NCBI GenBank assembly: GCA_002342805.1
Contig: DDQW01000096.1
Span: 10,904 to 74,903, forward strand
Direction: 5' to 3'
Origin: Clostridiales bacterium UBA2432
GTDB lineage: Bacteria; Bacillota; Clostridia; Lachnospirales; Vallitaleaceae
DNA length: 64,000 nt
In this document: positions 16,356 through 24,899 of the stretch, in pieces
How positions within the stretch are numbered: position 1 is the first letter of the stretch
Layout of the letters: every line of letters starts with the position of its first letter
Notes under the pieces: generated by a model
What the model was told of the DNA's origin: nothing
Database searches by the model: none
The model's input: only the letters and a program-made list of their open reading frames with translations
Made by a program: the position numbers and the translations under genes

Positions 16356-18014
16356 ATGAAAGAAAAGGTTTATGTTTTTGGTCATCAAAATCCGGATACA
16401 GACTCGATTTGTGCGGCTATTAGCTATAGTTATCTTAAAAATCGGTTGGATGACAGCCATATTTATGAGCCGGTTGCATTGAAAAATGTGAACAAAGAAA
16501 CACAATATGTCTTGAATCATTTTGGTGTTGATGAACCTCGTATTGTATCGAGTTTGAAACCGCAAGTACTTGATATTAATTTGCCTGGTTTTTTATTATT
16601 ATATGAGACGGATTCCATAAGAAAAGCATTACTTTTAATTAGTAGTCAAACGGGTCGTGTGGCTCCGGTAACCGATAAAAAAGGCCGATTAATCGGTGTG
16701 GTTTCAATTTCGGATCTAATTCCTCGTATGCTAAATTTAGGGAATCGAGATGTGCTTAAGTTATCAAAAACACCCATTGGTAATATTGTTGATGATTTAA
16801 GACTTGAAGAAATTTCTGAAAATCAATCCAATAAATATATAAAAGGTTCGGTTCATATTTCGACAGATTTACAGGACGAAAAACAGTTGAAAAAACTGCA
16901 AAAGCAAGACCTTGTTTTGTGTAATCGTTTTGAGTTTGCGTCATATTTAGGACGAGCCTCTGTCATTATAGTCAGTGGTGTTGAAACGAAGCAACACAAA
17001 GAAGACCTTATTGAAAGTTATCAAAAAGCAATGCAAGATCGATCGATAGAAACACGATGTTTTGTATCGGATAAGAGCACATTTGAACTGGTTAAACCCC
17101 TTGCGCAAACCGCACCTATTCGTGATGTTGTTGTTAAAGGGGATCTTGAATATTTCGTAACTTATGAGACTATTGACGATGTAAAGAATAATATGTTGTC
17201 TTCGCGGTTCAGACGTTTCCCGGTTGTGACCGAAAAAGGCGAAGTAATTGGAATGATTTCCCGGAGTGATCTTATTGATATTAACAAGAAAAAAGCTATT
17301 CTAGTCGATCACAACGAACGTGGCCAATCCATTGAAGGTATCGAAGACATTGATATTCTTGAAATTATCGACCACCACCGTGTTTCGGATATTTCAACGG
17401 TAACACCACTGTATTTTCGTGTCGAACCGGTGGGCTGTACGTGTTCAATTATTTGCAGAATATATGAAGAACAAGGGATAGAGATTCCAAAAGAGATTGC
17501 CGGCTTAATGTTAAGCGCGATTATATCGGATACATTGTTGTTTCATTCACCGACATGTACGGACTTTGATCGTGAGATGGCTGAGCGCTTAAGTGATATC
17601 ACCGGAGTCGATATGCAGCTTTATGGTATGGAGATGATTCGTGCCGGTTCAAGCATGCAAGAAGAATCGCCGGAACATATTTTAAGTTATGACCGCAAAC
17701 GATTTATGTTTGGTGAATATAAGGTTTCAATTTCTCAGATTAATACAGGTGATTATGAAGGCTTGTTTGAAGTATATGATGACATTATAGAAGAAATGGA
17801 AGCGATGGCAGATAAAGATGGACTCAATCTAGTTGTCCTTCTCGTTACAGATGTGGTTGTGGAAGGCACAGAATTGATTGCCATAGGAGATGCTCGCTGG
17901 ATTGCAGAAAATGCTTTCCATCTTGAAGAAGATGATCAAAGCATTTTCTTACCAGGAGTCTTTAGCCGAAAGAAACAAATCGTTCCTAAATTAATGAATG
18001 CAGCCAAATTATAA
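16356..18014 (+). CDS. ppaC: Manganese-dependent inorganic pyrophosphatase with CBS/DRTGG insert
   Basis: Family II pyrophosphatase, 552 residues, hydrolysing PPi to drive biosynthesis. The DHH domain starts with metal-binding GHQNPDTDSICAA (His10, Asp14, Asp16) and continues after the insert with IDHHRV. The DHHA2 domain lies at the C terminus. Between the two DHH motifs (about 70-320) are two CBS halves and a DRTGG-like segment. In characterised clostridial enzymes these bind AMP/ADP (inhibitory) or diadenosine polyphosphates (activating), so nucleotide control of this enzyme is likely. The ordinary Bacillus enzyme, about 310 residues, lacks the insert. Confidence 0.95.
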   Translation: MKEKVYVFGHQNPDTDSICAAISYSYLKNRLDDSHIYEPVALKNVNKETQYVLNHFGVDEPRIVSSLKPQVLDINLPGFLLLYETDSIRKALLLISSQTGRVAPVTDKKGRLIGVVSISDLIPRMLNLGNRDVLKLSKTPIGNIVDDLRLEEISENQSNKYIKGSVHISTDLQDEKQLKKLQKQDLVLCNRFEFASYLGRASVIIVSGVETKQHKEDLIESYQKAMQDRSIETRCFVSDKSTFELVKPLAQTAPIRDVVVKGDLEYFVTYETIDDVKNNMLSSRFRRFPVVTEKGEVIGMISRSDLIDINKKKAILVDHNERGQSIEGIEDIDILEIIDHHRVSDISTVTPLYFRVEPVGCTCSIICRIYEEQGIEIPKEIAGLMLSAIISDTLLFHSPTCTDFDREMAERLSDITGVDMQLYGMEMIRAGSSMQEESPEHILSYDRKRFMFGEYKVSISQINTGDYEGLFEVYDDIIEEMEAMADKDGLNLVVLLVTDVVVEGTELIAIGDARWIAENAFHLEEDDQSIFLPGVFSRKKQIVPKLMNAAKL

Positions 18015-18033
18015 TTTTAATTCTCGAATTTTG

Positions 18034-18082
18034 TACTTACTCAACGCTGATGAAATGATCATATTGAGTAAGTATTTTTTTT
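18034..18082 (+). terminator. Terminator after ppaC, inside the 3' end of the opposite gene
   Basis: TACTTACTCAA (18034-18044) pairs perfectly with TTGAGTAAGTA (18064-18074) across a 19-base loop, followed by eight T. The structure lies within the last codons of the DUF624 gene on the minus strand. Confidence 0.75.
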
Positions 18083-18675
18083 GTTATAATAGTACTGTTT
18101 AACCATGTAATGATACCCATTCCAAAAAACATGAAAACAAACAATTCAACAGCGCCTAAGGATATTAATATGATTATAATAACAGCAACCGTATTGAATA
18201 AAGACGCTAAAACGGTCCAAGGTAAATGCTTGTTTGCCAGTAAAAATGAATTCTTGATAATATCGAGGAATTTTAAATCAGAATGTGCCAATAGTGGGAA
18301 GGCATAGGTTGAGATGAAAGAAATCTCGATAAAAATAAATAAGTAAAAGGGAAGAATGTACACGCTACCAAATTGATTGGTCCAAATAAGAAAGATATTA
18401 AACAAGCTGACAACAACAAAAAACATGGTAAATAAACCGACAAGTAGCGATGTTAAAAAACGTTTTTTAAAACGCTTAAAAAATTGCTTAAATGGATATC
18501 CTTTACCGGAGACAACACCTGCATACATGCCTGCATATAAACCGGTCAAAGCCGGGCCACTTAAGATTCCTGCACTAAAGACAGTAAGTAATAGCCATAC
18601 AATGTTTAGGACCAGCACATCAAATACAATCGTTCCATAATGTTGAAATGGTCCGTCTAAATCAAATATTTTCAC
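18037..18675 (-). CDS. DUF624 (YesL-like) membrane protein
   Basis: Integral membrane protein of 212 residues with a long first hydrophobic stretch (about 16-50) and further helices near 74-95, 105-125, 150-175 and 180-195. The pattern and the N-terminal GPFQHYG match the DUF624/YesL family. YesL-like genes often sit beside YesM/YesN sensors and sugar transporters, but here the gene is alone, divergent from fapA. No enzymatic motif is visible and the molecular role is unknown. RBS AAGAGGTT is upstream. The ppaC terminator is embedded in its last codons. Confidence 0.8.
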   Translation of the reverse strand: MKIFDLDGPFQHYGTIVFDVLVLNIVWLLLTVFSAGILSGPALTGLYAGMYAGVVSGKGYPFKQFFKRFKKRFLTSLLVGLFTMFFVVVSLFNIFLIWTNQFGSVYILPFYLFIFIEISFISTYAFPLLAHSDLKFLDIIKNSFLLANKHLPWTVLASLFNTVAVIIIILISLGAVELFVFMFFGMGIITWLNSTIITKKILTQYDHFISVE

Positions 18676-18788
18676 AACATAACCTCTTTCTGAATGTATT
18701 AAAACATAATCTATGTATTTAAAGTATTATATCATAGGATAAAACGATTGGGAAGGTGTTCTGATAAGTGAATTTGCCTAAATTTACC

Positions 18789-18817
18789 TTGTCATAGGAC
18801 TAAAGACCCGTTATAAT
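18789..18817 (+). promoter_or_regulatory. Promoter of the FapA gene
   Basis: TTGTCA (18789-18794), 17-bp spacer, TATAAT (18812-18817), 39 bp before the ATG. This is a vegetative sigma-A-type promoter and not a flagellar sigma-D type. Confidence 0.7.
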
Positions 18818-18856
18818 AGACACAAGACGAGTCAATAGAAATGATGAGGTGAAGGA

Positions 18857-20464
18857 ATGTTTGATCATATCTTGTATTCAAATGAATTTTTTTCTTTAGT
18901 TGAAGAGGAAAAATTAATATATGTTAAAGTAAAATCAAAGGGCTATGAAATCAATGATTTTAAATCTTTTATTCAAAACATTCCCAGAATTAAAGTAACC
19001 CAATTTAGCCATCTTAGAAGTGCAATTGTTCACGGCATTGATAAGTATATTGTTATTGGTGAATATAAACCACTTATCGAAATCCAAGTATCAAAAGATC
19101 GATTTACTGCATATGCAATTATTAATATGACACAAGAAGAATATGACCAAGCAGATAAAGATGCATTGATTGATGAGATTATTAAAATCTCAAGTCAAGA
19201 AGGTATTGAATATGGTATGGATATGTCGGAGGTTATGGATAATATGCAACCCATGCATCCTTTTGTGATTGCACACGGTATGCACCCAGTGCAAGGTGAA
19301 GATGCAATTATTCGACTATACGAAATTGAGGATGCCAAACCGCAAATATATCAAGACGGTAAGGTGAATCATTACGAACTCAATTTGATTAATAAAGTGG
19401 ATGAAGGTGAATGGGTTGGCGAAAGAATCGAACCCAAAGACGGGATACCGGGAAGAACAGTATTTGGCGAGATTGTACCGGCGCTTCCGGGACATCAAGA
19501 AAAGTTGATCTATGATCGGAAATCCATACAGGCAATTTTGGATCCGGACCACAAAAAAACCGTTTTGCATGCGAGGCGAATTGGTGCGGTTGTTTATGAA
19601 AACGGTGTTCTGAGTGTCTGTAATTACCTTGAAATTGATGGTAAAGTATCCTTTAAAACGGGAAATGTTGATTTTGACGGATATGTCGACATAAAAGATT
19701 CTGTTGAAGATAATTTTTCGGTGAAAGCGGATAATGATATACAGATTATGGGTGATCTTGGTGTTGGTGCTGTTGAACACATTGAAAGCCGTGAAGGTAG
19801 TATTTATATTCGCGGGGGGATTGCAGGTCAGAATAAAGCGGTTATTGTTTGTGAAGGGGATTTATTCACAAAATTTGTTGCAGATTGTGAGATTATCTGC
19901 CAAGGAACTGTACATATTGGTTACTACGCGATTAATGCAAAAATAAAAGCAAAAGAAGTGATTCTTGAAGGTTTTAATAGCCGTATTATTGGAGGTAAGA
20001 TTGATGCAGATGTGCGCGTGTATGCAGGAGAGATTGGCAGCCGTGCAGAAACAGCGACAGAAATTTGTGTTCGAGGATTTAATCGGCAAGCAATGCGTGA
20101 AGAATATGATTCTATCGATGCGACCGTTGAGAAACTAATGAAAATGGGGCAGCTGTTGAAACAGAAGATGACGATTTATACAAGCAGTGGAAAAGTCGGA
20201 CTTGAAGCGGATGAAGCAGAGGCCTTGGAAAAGTTAGAAACGGAATATGAGCGATGTCAAAAAACGTTAAAAATCTATGTTCAACGGAAGAAAAACTATC
20301 GTTCGTATCTCCAGACAAGAGGTGAAGGAGAGATTCGAGCCCAAAAAACAATTTATCCAAATGTCGATCTCAAATTAAAAAATGAAGTTATTCGTATTCG
20401 TAATCAAGAGAATGCGAATACCTGTTACTACTATAAAAACAATCAAGTGTTTAATGATTTATAA
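18857..20464 (+). CDS. FapA (DUF342) family protein
   Basis: Protein of 535 residues with the FapA/DUF342 architecture. The N-terminal alpha/beta region (about 1-150) is followed by the signature GEWVGERIEPKDGIPGRTVF. A right-handed beta-helix with repeating Gly-rich turns runs from about 255 to 400 (VKADNDIQIMGDLGVG, GSIYIRGGIAG). A charged coiled coil occupies about 410-490. FapA in Bacillus and Vibrio is linked to flagellar or polar cell-surface assembly, but the exact biochemical role is unsettled. Here it has its own housekeeping promoter and no flagellar neighbour. Its last 14 bp overlap the end of folC, which converges on it. Confidence 0.88.
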   Translation: MFDHILYSNEFFSLVEEEKLIYVKVKSKGYEINDFKSFIQNIPRIKVTQFSHLRSAIVHGIDKYIVIGEYKPLIEIQVSKDRFTAYAIINMTQEEYDQADKDALIDEIIKISSQEGIEYGMDMSEVMDNMQPMHPFVIAHGMHPVQGEDAIIRLYEIEDAKPQIYQDGKVNHYELNLINKVDEGEWVGERIEPKDGIPGRTVFGEIVPALPGHQEKLIYDRKSIQAILDPDHKKTVLHARRIGAVVYENGVLSVCNYLEIDGKVSFKTGNVDFDGYVDIKDSVEDNFSVKADNDIQIMGDLGVGAVEHIESREGSIYIRGGIAGQNKAVIVCEGDLFTKFVADCEIICQGTVHIGYYAINAKIKAKEVILEGFNSRIIGGKIDADVRVYAGEIGSRAETATEICVRGFNRQAMREEYDSIDATVEKLMKMGQLLKQKMTIYTSSGKVGLEADEAEALEKLETEYERCQKTLKIYVQRKKNYRSYLQTRGEGEIRAQKTIYPNVDLKLKNEVIRIRNQENANTCYYYKNNQVFNDL

Positions 20465-21707
20465 GAGCTGTCCGGAATGGGTAGGCGATATAAAGGGAAC
20501 CACAAATGACGAAATGCAAAGGTGTGGTTCTTTTTTTGAGTCTATTTTGAATGTGCAAAATGCATTCATCTAGATTTGAAATCATGGTATAATCTTGGCT
20601 ATTATACGCATTAGTTTCCAAAGCACGTGGACTTTTTGGTGTGGTAAGTATAATCTCGGATGCTAATGAAGCGAGCAAAGAAAGTCCTCTTTGATAGTTT
20701 TTGCCTTTTAAAGACCCGAAGACAAGAATGATTGGGGCACTTGAGCTTGTTTTATCGGCAAGAAGATGTTGGTATAATGCAGTGAGTCCGTCTTCATTAT
20801 GACTACCGTCTAGAGTAATCTTATGACCGTTTTGTTTAAAGGTTTCAATGCGGCAAGGATGATGTAGCCTGCCTAGTCCGATGCGGTTTTTTTTGGAGAG
20901 AGTAGGATAACGTTTGTTCAAATAAGTAATGATGCTTAAAACGCCCAAAAAATTATCAATCTGATGTGTGCCATTAAGGGGAAGTGGTAAATAATCCACT
21001 AGGTCAATGGAAGACGTGTTGAGGTAGTCCTTGCTAACGTAACAAGGCGCCTTAAGTGTAGTCGCATAAGAACAAATTGCTTCAATAACTTCAATCTTAT
21101 TTGGATTAATGAAAACGGGGCAATTTGCCTGAATAATTCCGGCTTTATGCATAGTTATATCCATCAGAGAAGGACCTAAAAATTCTGTGTGGTCATAACT
21201 AATAGACGTGATGAGCGCAGCTTCTATATTTTTAAATACATTCGTTGCATCATCTCTGCCACCCATAAGGGTTTCAATAATTCCTAAATTCACATTAGCT
21301 TTGTACATAGAGTAAAAGGCGATAACGGTGAGGCATTCGTATTGGGTTGGAAGTTGTTTTCCTTTAGACTGTAAACGTTCATAGGCGATTTGAATCTCTT
21401 GTGTTGTTTCGTTCATCGCCTCAACAGAAATCATTGAACCGTTTATATGAATACATTCTCGATAGTCATCAATATATGGAGAGGTATATGTTGCACACGT
21501 ATATCCGTTAGCGCGGTATATAGAATCAAGCATTATGGTACAAGAACCTTTGCCGTTTGTTCCTGCAATATGAATGACCGAGAGTTCTTCGTGGAAATTG
21601 CCAAGCTCTTCAAGTAAATTATACATACCTATAAGATCCATTTTATCAGAAAATGGTGGAACTGAGTCTAAAAAAAATGTGTAATGATATCTTGCTTGAT
21701 TATCCAT
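20451..21707 (-). CDS. folC: Folylpolyglutamate/dihydrofolate synthase
   Basis: Mur-ligase-family enzyme that adds glutamate to folates (and possibly to dihydropteroate), 418 residues. The start at 21707 is preceded by AAAGGAG and begins MDNQARYHYTFFLDS. The frame extends further upstream into GntR leader sequence but those residues are not family-like. The ATP loop is IAGTNGKGSCTIMLDS. The family motifs ATYTSPYIDDYRE, FEV-like ECLTVIAFYSMYK, GGRDDATNVF and ITSISYDHTEFLG follow in order, with DGSHNEDGLTAL in the C-terminal domain. Convergent with FapA, with overlapping 3' ends. Confidence 0.93.
   Translation of the reverse strand: MDNQARYHYTFFLDSVPPFSDKMDLIGMYNLLEELGNFHEELSVIHIAGTNGKGSCTIMLDSIYRANGYTCATYTSPYIDDYRECIHINGSMISVEAMNETTQEIQIAYERLQSKGKQLPTQYECLTVIAFYSMYKANVNLGIIETLMGGRDDATNVFKNIEAALITSISYDHTEFLGPSLMDITMHKAGIIQANCPVFINPNKIEVIEAICSYATTLKAPCYVSKDYLNTSSIDLVDYLPLPLNGTHQIDNFLGVLSIITYLNKRYPTLSKKNRIGLGRLHHPCRIETFKQNGHKITLDGSHNEDGLTALYQHLLADKTSSSAPIILVFGSLKGKNYQRGLSLLASLASEIILTTPKSPRALETNAYNSQDYTMISNLDECILHIQNRLKKRTTPLHFVICGSLYIAYPFRTALINH
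20497..20537 (+). terminator. Probable terminator after FapA, inside folC
   Basis: GAACCACA (20497-20504) pairs perfectly with TGTGGTTC (20523-20530) around an 18-base loop and is followed by seven T. It lies within the C-terminal coding region of folC on the opposite strand. Confidence 0.6.
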
Positions 21708-21743
21708 AGGTGCTCCTTTATTTTGTCGCGATTGATGCCATTT

Positions 21744-21772
21744 ATTATAACGGAATCTATGGAAAGTGGCAA
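21744..21772 (-). promoter_or_regulatory. Promoter of folC
   Basis: On the minus strand, TTGCCA (plus 21767-21772), 17-bp spacer, TATAAT (plus 21744-21749), 36 bp before the folC start. Confidence 0.7.
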
Positions 21773-21850
21773 TGGAAACTATACATGATTTTGGGAGGAT
21801 GCTATAATGAGAATAAAAATGTAAGAAGAAAAGAGAGTAAGGGTGATTAT

Positions 21851-22555
21851 ATGGCAGAACCGGCATACCGACATTTGGCAAAAGAACTAGAAGAAGATAT
21901 TAAGAAGGGGATCTATAAAGCAGGAGATCGATTGCCGTCAGAACGTGATTTGGCAAAGCAATATTTAGTCAGTCGCATGACGGCTAGACAAGCAATGCAA
22001 TTACTTGAGGAAAATCAGATTGTTTTTCGCGAACGGGGTAGCGGTACCTACGTCAAAACGCCGTCTTTTCAACAAAATAATGTGGGGAGTTTCACCGAAA
22101 CAATCGGAAATATGGGCTATACAGCAAAAACGGAAGTGTTGGAATTAAGTACCATATATTCCTTAAACACGGTGGCCAAGCAACTAAGCTTGCCTGCAGA
22201 CACGATTTTTTTGAAAGTCAAACGCTTACGTTATGGTGATGAGATCCCCATGGCCTTAGAAACGCTTTATATACCCAAGATGTATTGTCCGGAGTTAGAA
22301 AAGCATAATCTTTGTACATCTCTTTATCATCTACTAGAAACGTATTATGATATACGTATTAAAAAAGTTTCTTACAAAATCGAAGCACAAATTGCGAATC
22401 CGATTTACACGAAAATATTTAATCTAAACAAAGCAACGGCACTCCTAAAAGTAACAGGAGTAACGGTTGACTTGACGGATCGAAAGCTTTTTTATGAAGA
22501 GTCTGTCTATCGTTCAGACCTTTATAATTATCATGTGGATATCTTGCGAAGTTAA
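21851..22555 (+). CDS. GntR-family regulator (UTRA domain, HutC subfamily)
   Basis: Transcription factor of 234 residues. A winged helix at about 5-70 has the family motif GDRLPSERDLAKQYLVSRMT. A C-terminal UTRA effector domain at about 90-230 binds a small molecule, often a sugar phosphate. The ATG at 21851 follows AAGGGTGAT and gives the normal N terminus; the frame is open further up but only over the folC promoter. It is divergent from folC and closed off by a strong terminator, so it is monocistronic and its target is not obvious. Regulation of an amino-sugar or other PTS substrate gene is possible by family analogy only. Confidence 0.9.
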   Translation: MAEPAYRHLAKELEEDIKKGIYKAGDRLPSERDLAKQYLVSRMTARQAMQLLEENQIVFRERGSGTYVKTPSFQQNNVGSFTETIGNMGYTAKTEVLELSTIYSLNTVAKQLSLPADTIFLKVKRLRYGDEIPMALETLYIPKMYCPELEKHNLCTSLYHLLETYYDIRIKKVSYKIEAQIANPIYTKIFNLNKATALLKVTGVTVDLTDRKLFYEESVYRSDLYNYHVDILRS

Positions 22556-22563
22556 TAAAGAAT

Positions 22564-22609
22564 AAAAAATCATGTTCAATCACTTTTGATGATTGAACAT
22601 GATTTTTTT
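22564..22609 (+). terminator. Terminator of the GntR gene
   Basis: Nineteen-base perfect stem (22564-22582 with 22590-22608), core ATCATGTTCAATCA, seven-base loop and T-tract. It is symmetrical enough to work in both directions. Confidence 0.9.
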
Positions 22610-22684
22610 GTGGTGGAATGAGCGGTTATTTAATCAATAGTACTAATTCAAAATCTGGAAAACCATCATGATTACCAAAATGTA

Positions 22685-22755
22685 TGATTGATATTGATTG
22701 AAATTGATTGGAATGCTATAATGTTATTATGAAACCAATCAAAAAGAGATTGATT
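22685..22755 (+). promoter_or_regulatory. TTGATT repeat cluster, candidate operator of the fructose/PTS operon
   Basis: Three direct copies of TGATTG at 22685-22690, 22695-22700 and 22705-22710 are exactly 10 bp apart, covering and flanking the -35. Downstream, AATCAA-N7-TTGATT (22737-22742, 22750-22755) forms an inverted pair. The DeoR-type FruR encoded in the same operon is the natural candidate binder (inference). Confidence 0.5.
22694..22722 (+). promoter_or_regulatory. Promoter of the ptsI-fru operon
   Basis: TTGATT (22694-22699), 17-bp spacer, TATAAT (22717-22722). The -35 is itself one copy of the repeat element. Confidence 0.7.
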
Positions 22756-22783
22756 TAAACATGTTAAGAAAGGATTTGACGAT

Positions 22784-24433
22784 TTGGATGGTGTAGCAGT
22801 ATTTAAAGGAATCGGAATTGGTAAAGCGTATAATCATAAAAAAGCTGAAGTTAACATATCTACAGAAAAAATCACAGCAAGTGAAGTAGACGCAGTGCTA
22901 GAAGAATTTCGACAAGCGAAGTTACAACGTATTATGAAGCTTGAAGAACAAAAAAAACATGTGGCAAAAACGGTTGGAGAAGAAGAGAGTCTTATTTTTG
23001 AAGCCCATATAGAGATACTCAATGATCCGGAGTTAAATGATCAGATTGTCAATTTGATTAAAAATGATCAGATGAATTTGGTCCAAGCCATTGACCAGAC
23101 ACGCAATCAATTTGTTGCGCTTTTTGCTCAACTCGATGATCCATATATAAAAGAACGATCAAAAGACATTGAAGATGTAACGAATGGAATGATTAATGCA
23201 TTATTGGGAGTTGAAGAAGACCAACTATCCAAAATCAACGAAGATACCGTGATTTTTGCAAAAGATTTAAATCCGTCAGAAACGATTCAATTAGGTGAAT
23301 ATGTTCAAGGCATTGTATTAGAAGATGGAAGTGTGACAAGTCATACGGCAATTGTTGCAAAAGCAAAAGGAATTCCAACACTTGTCGGTTATACAAAAGA
23401 GCGACCTGACGACGGAGAAATTGTTGTTTTAGATGGGCATACAGCCCGTATTTTTATACTGCCGGAAGAGCTTTTGCTTAAAGAATATAAAAAGAAACGG
23501 GACAAAGAAATTCAGAGAAATATCGAACTGAAAAAAATACGCGATAAAGAAGCAATTACAAAAGATGGTCATAAAATACACTTAGTGGGTAATGTAGGTT
23601 CTGAACTTGAGGCAGAAGCAGTTGTAGAGAATGGCGGATTTGGTGTTGGTTTATTAAGAACGGAGTTTATCTATATGGATTCCCGCCACTGGCCAACAGA
23701 AGAAGAACAGTTCAAAGCCTACAGTGCAATTGCTCGAAAAGCCGGAGGCGATGTTATTATTCGTACCCTTGATATTGGTGGTGATAAGACCTTACCCTAT
23801 TACTCGTTTCCCAAAGAAGACAACCCCTTCTTGGGACTCAGAGCGATACGGTTTTGCTTGAAAAATCATGGGATATTTAAAACTCAGCTGCGTGCAATAC
23901 TTCGAACAAGTGCAAAATATCCGGTTAAAATTATGTTTCCAATGATTAGTGGTGTCGATGAATTTTTAAAAGCTAAAGAGATTCTTGATGAAGTTATGCA
24001 GGAAATGGATGCAGAGAAAATGGCTTATAATAAAAAAATTCAGCTTGGAATCATGGTTGAAATCCCTTCCGTTGTGTATGTTATGGATAAGTTTGTCGAA
24101 CATATTGACTTTGTAAGTATTGGAACCAACGATTTATGCCAATACACTTTGGCGGTTGATCGGTTGAATCCTGCAGTGTCCTATATTTATGACGGAATGA
24201 ATATGAGCATTTTAAGAATGATTCGCCATGTTGTTGAAGCGTGTCATCAAGCAGACGTTATGGTAGGCGTTTGTGGAGAGCTTGCAGGAGAACTTGAATC
24301 ATCAATGGTTTTAATCGGATTAGGTGTTGACGAATTATCGGTAAGTGCCTCAATGATCCCGATCATTAAAGAAAGTATATTAAAAAGTGAGTTTAAAAGT
24401 CTTGAAAAAAGTGCATTCGATAAGATTCGATAG
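22784..24433 (+). CDS. ptsI: PTS enzyme I (PEP-protein phosphotransferase)
   Basis: General phosphotransferase that takes phosphate from PEP and passes it to HPr; 549 residues. Translation most likely starts at the TTG at 22784 after AAAGGA. The nearby ATGs are out of frame, so a TTG start is deduced. The N-terminal phosphohistidine is His187 in GSVTSHTAIVAKAKGIP. The C-terminal PEP-binding barrel has GVGLLRTEFIYMD, RTLDIGGDKTLPYY, NPFLGLRAIR and VGVCGELAG. It is first in an operon with fructose-specific genes and HPr, whereas many Firmicutes keep ptsHI separate. Its product should also serve the mannitol permeases near the end of the window. Confidence 0.96.
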   Translation: MDGVAVFKGIGIGKAYNHKKAEVNISTEKITASEVDAVLEEFRQAKLQRIMKLEEQKKHVAKTVGEEESLIFEAHIEILNDPELNDQIVNLIKNDQMNLVQAIDQTRNQFVALFAQLDDPYIKERSKDIEDVTNGMINALLGVEEDQLSKINEDTVIFAKDLNPSETIQLGEYVQGIVLEDGSVTSHTAIVAKAKGIPTLVGYTKERPDDGEIVVLDGHTARIFILPEELLLKEYKKKRDKEIQRNIELKKIRDKEAITKDGHKIHLVGNVGSELEAEAVVENGGFGVGLLRTEFIYMDSRHWPTEEEQFKAYSAIARKAGGDVIIRTLDIGGDKTLPYYSFPKEDNPFLGLRAIRFCLKNHGIFKTQLRAILRTSAKYPVKIMFPMISGVDEFLKAKEILDEVMQEMDAEKMAYNKKIQLGIMVEIPSVVYVMDKFVEHIDFVSIGTNDLCQYTLAVDRLNPAVSYIYDGMNMSILRMIRHVVEACHQADVMVGVCGELAGELESSMVLIGLGVDELSVSASMIPIIKESILKSEFKSLEKSAFDKIR

Positions 24434-24444
24434 GAGGAATGAAT

Positions 24445-24891
24445 ATGTTAATAACAAAAGAATTAATTGATCTTAAAATGACCCAAAGCTCAAAAGAAGA
24501 GGTTGTAAAAGCATTAGCAGAAAAAGCAAAAGAATTAGGACGTGTTTCTGACTTGGGAACGTATGTAGAAGCAGTTATGCATCGAGAATCGGAGTATTCT
24601 ACTGCGGTAGGATTTGGAGTGGCGATCCCCCATGGTAAAACCAATGCTGTCGCAGAAGCCTTTTTGGCATATGGACGTGTTGATGGTGTTGATTGGCAAG
24701 CACTTGATGATGAGCCAGTCTATAATGTTTTTTTGATTGGCGTTCCGGAAGAAGCTTCGGGGAATACACATCTTCAAATATTGGCGAAATTATCAAGAAA
24801 ATTAATGAAAAAAGAGTTCCGAGCTGCATTAAATGATGCTGATTCTTCAGAAAACTTATTAGAATTACTTAAAGAAAATGAAATAATGTAG
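24445..24891 (+). CDS. PTS fructose-type EIIA component
   Basis: Single-domain EIIA of the fructose/mannitol class, 148 residues. The ATG at 24445 sits 7 bp after AGGAGG; an alternative ATG at 24439 is too close to it. The active-site His63 is in GVAIPHGKT, and the flanking RESEYSTAVGFG and VFLIGVPEEASGNTHLQIL are typical. It accepts phosphate from HPr and passes it to the EIIB of the permease two genes downstream. The ribosome site overlaps the ptsI stop, so expression is coupled. Confidence 0.93.
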   Translation: MLITKELIDLKMTQSSKEEVVKALAEKAKELGRVSDLGTYVEAVMHRESEYSTAVGFGVAIPHGKTNAVAEAFLAYGRVDGVDWQALDDEPVYNVFLIGVPEEASGNTHLQILAKLSRKLMKKEFRAALNDADSSENLLELLKENEIM

Positions 24892-24899
24892 GTGATTAT

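Noticed and set aside
21708..21850. Extended N termini of folC and the GntR gene across their shared intergenic region
   Set aside because: Both frames stay open by chance across the divergent promoter region. The added residues are unlike the families, and good ribosome sites mark the inner starts.
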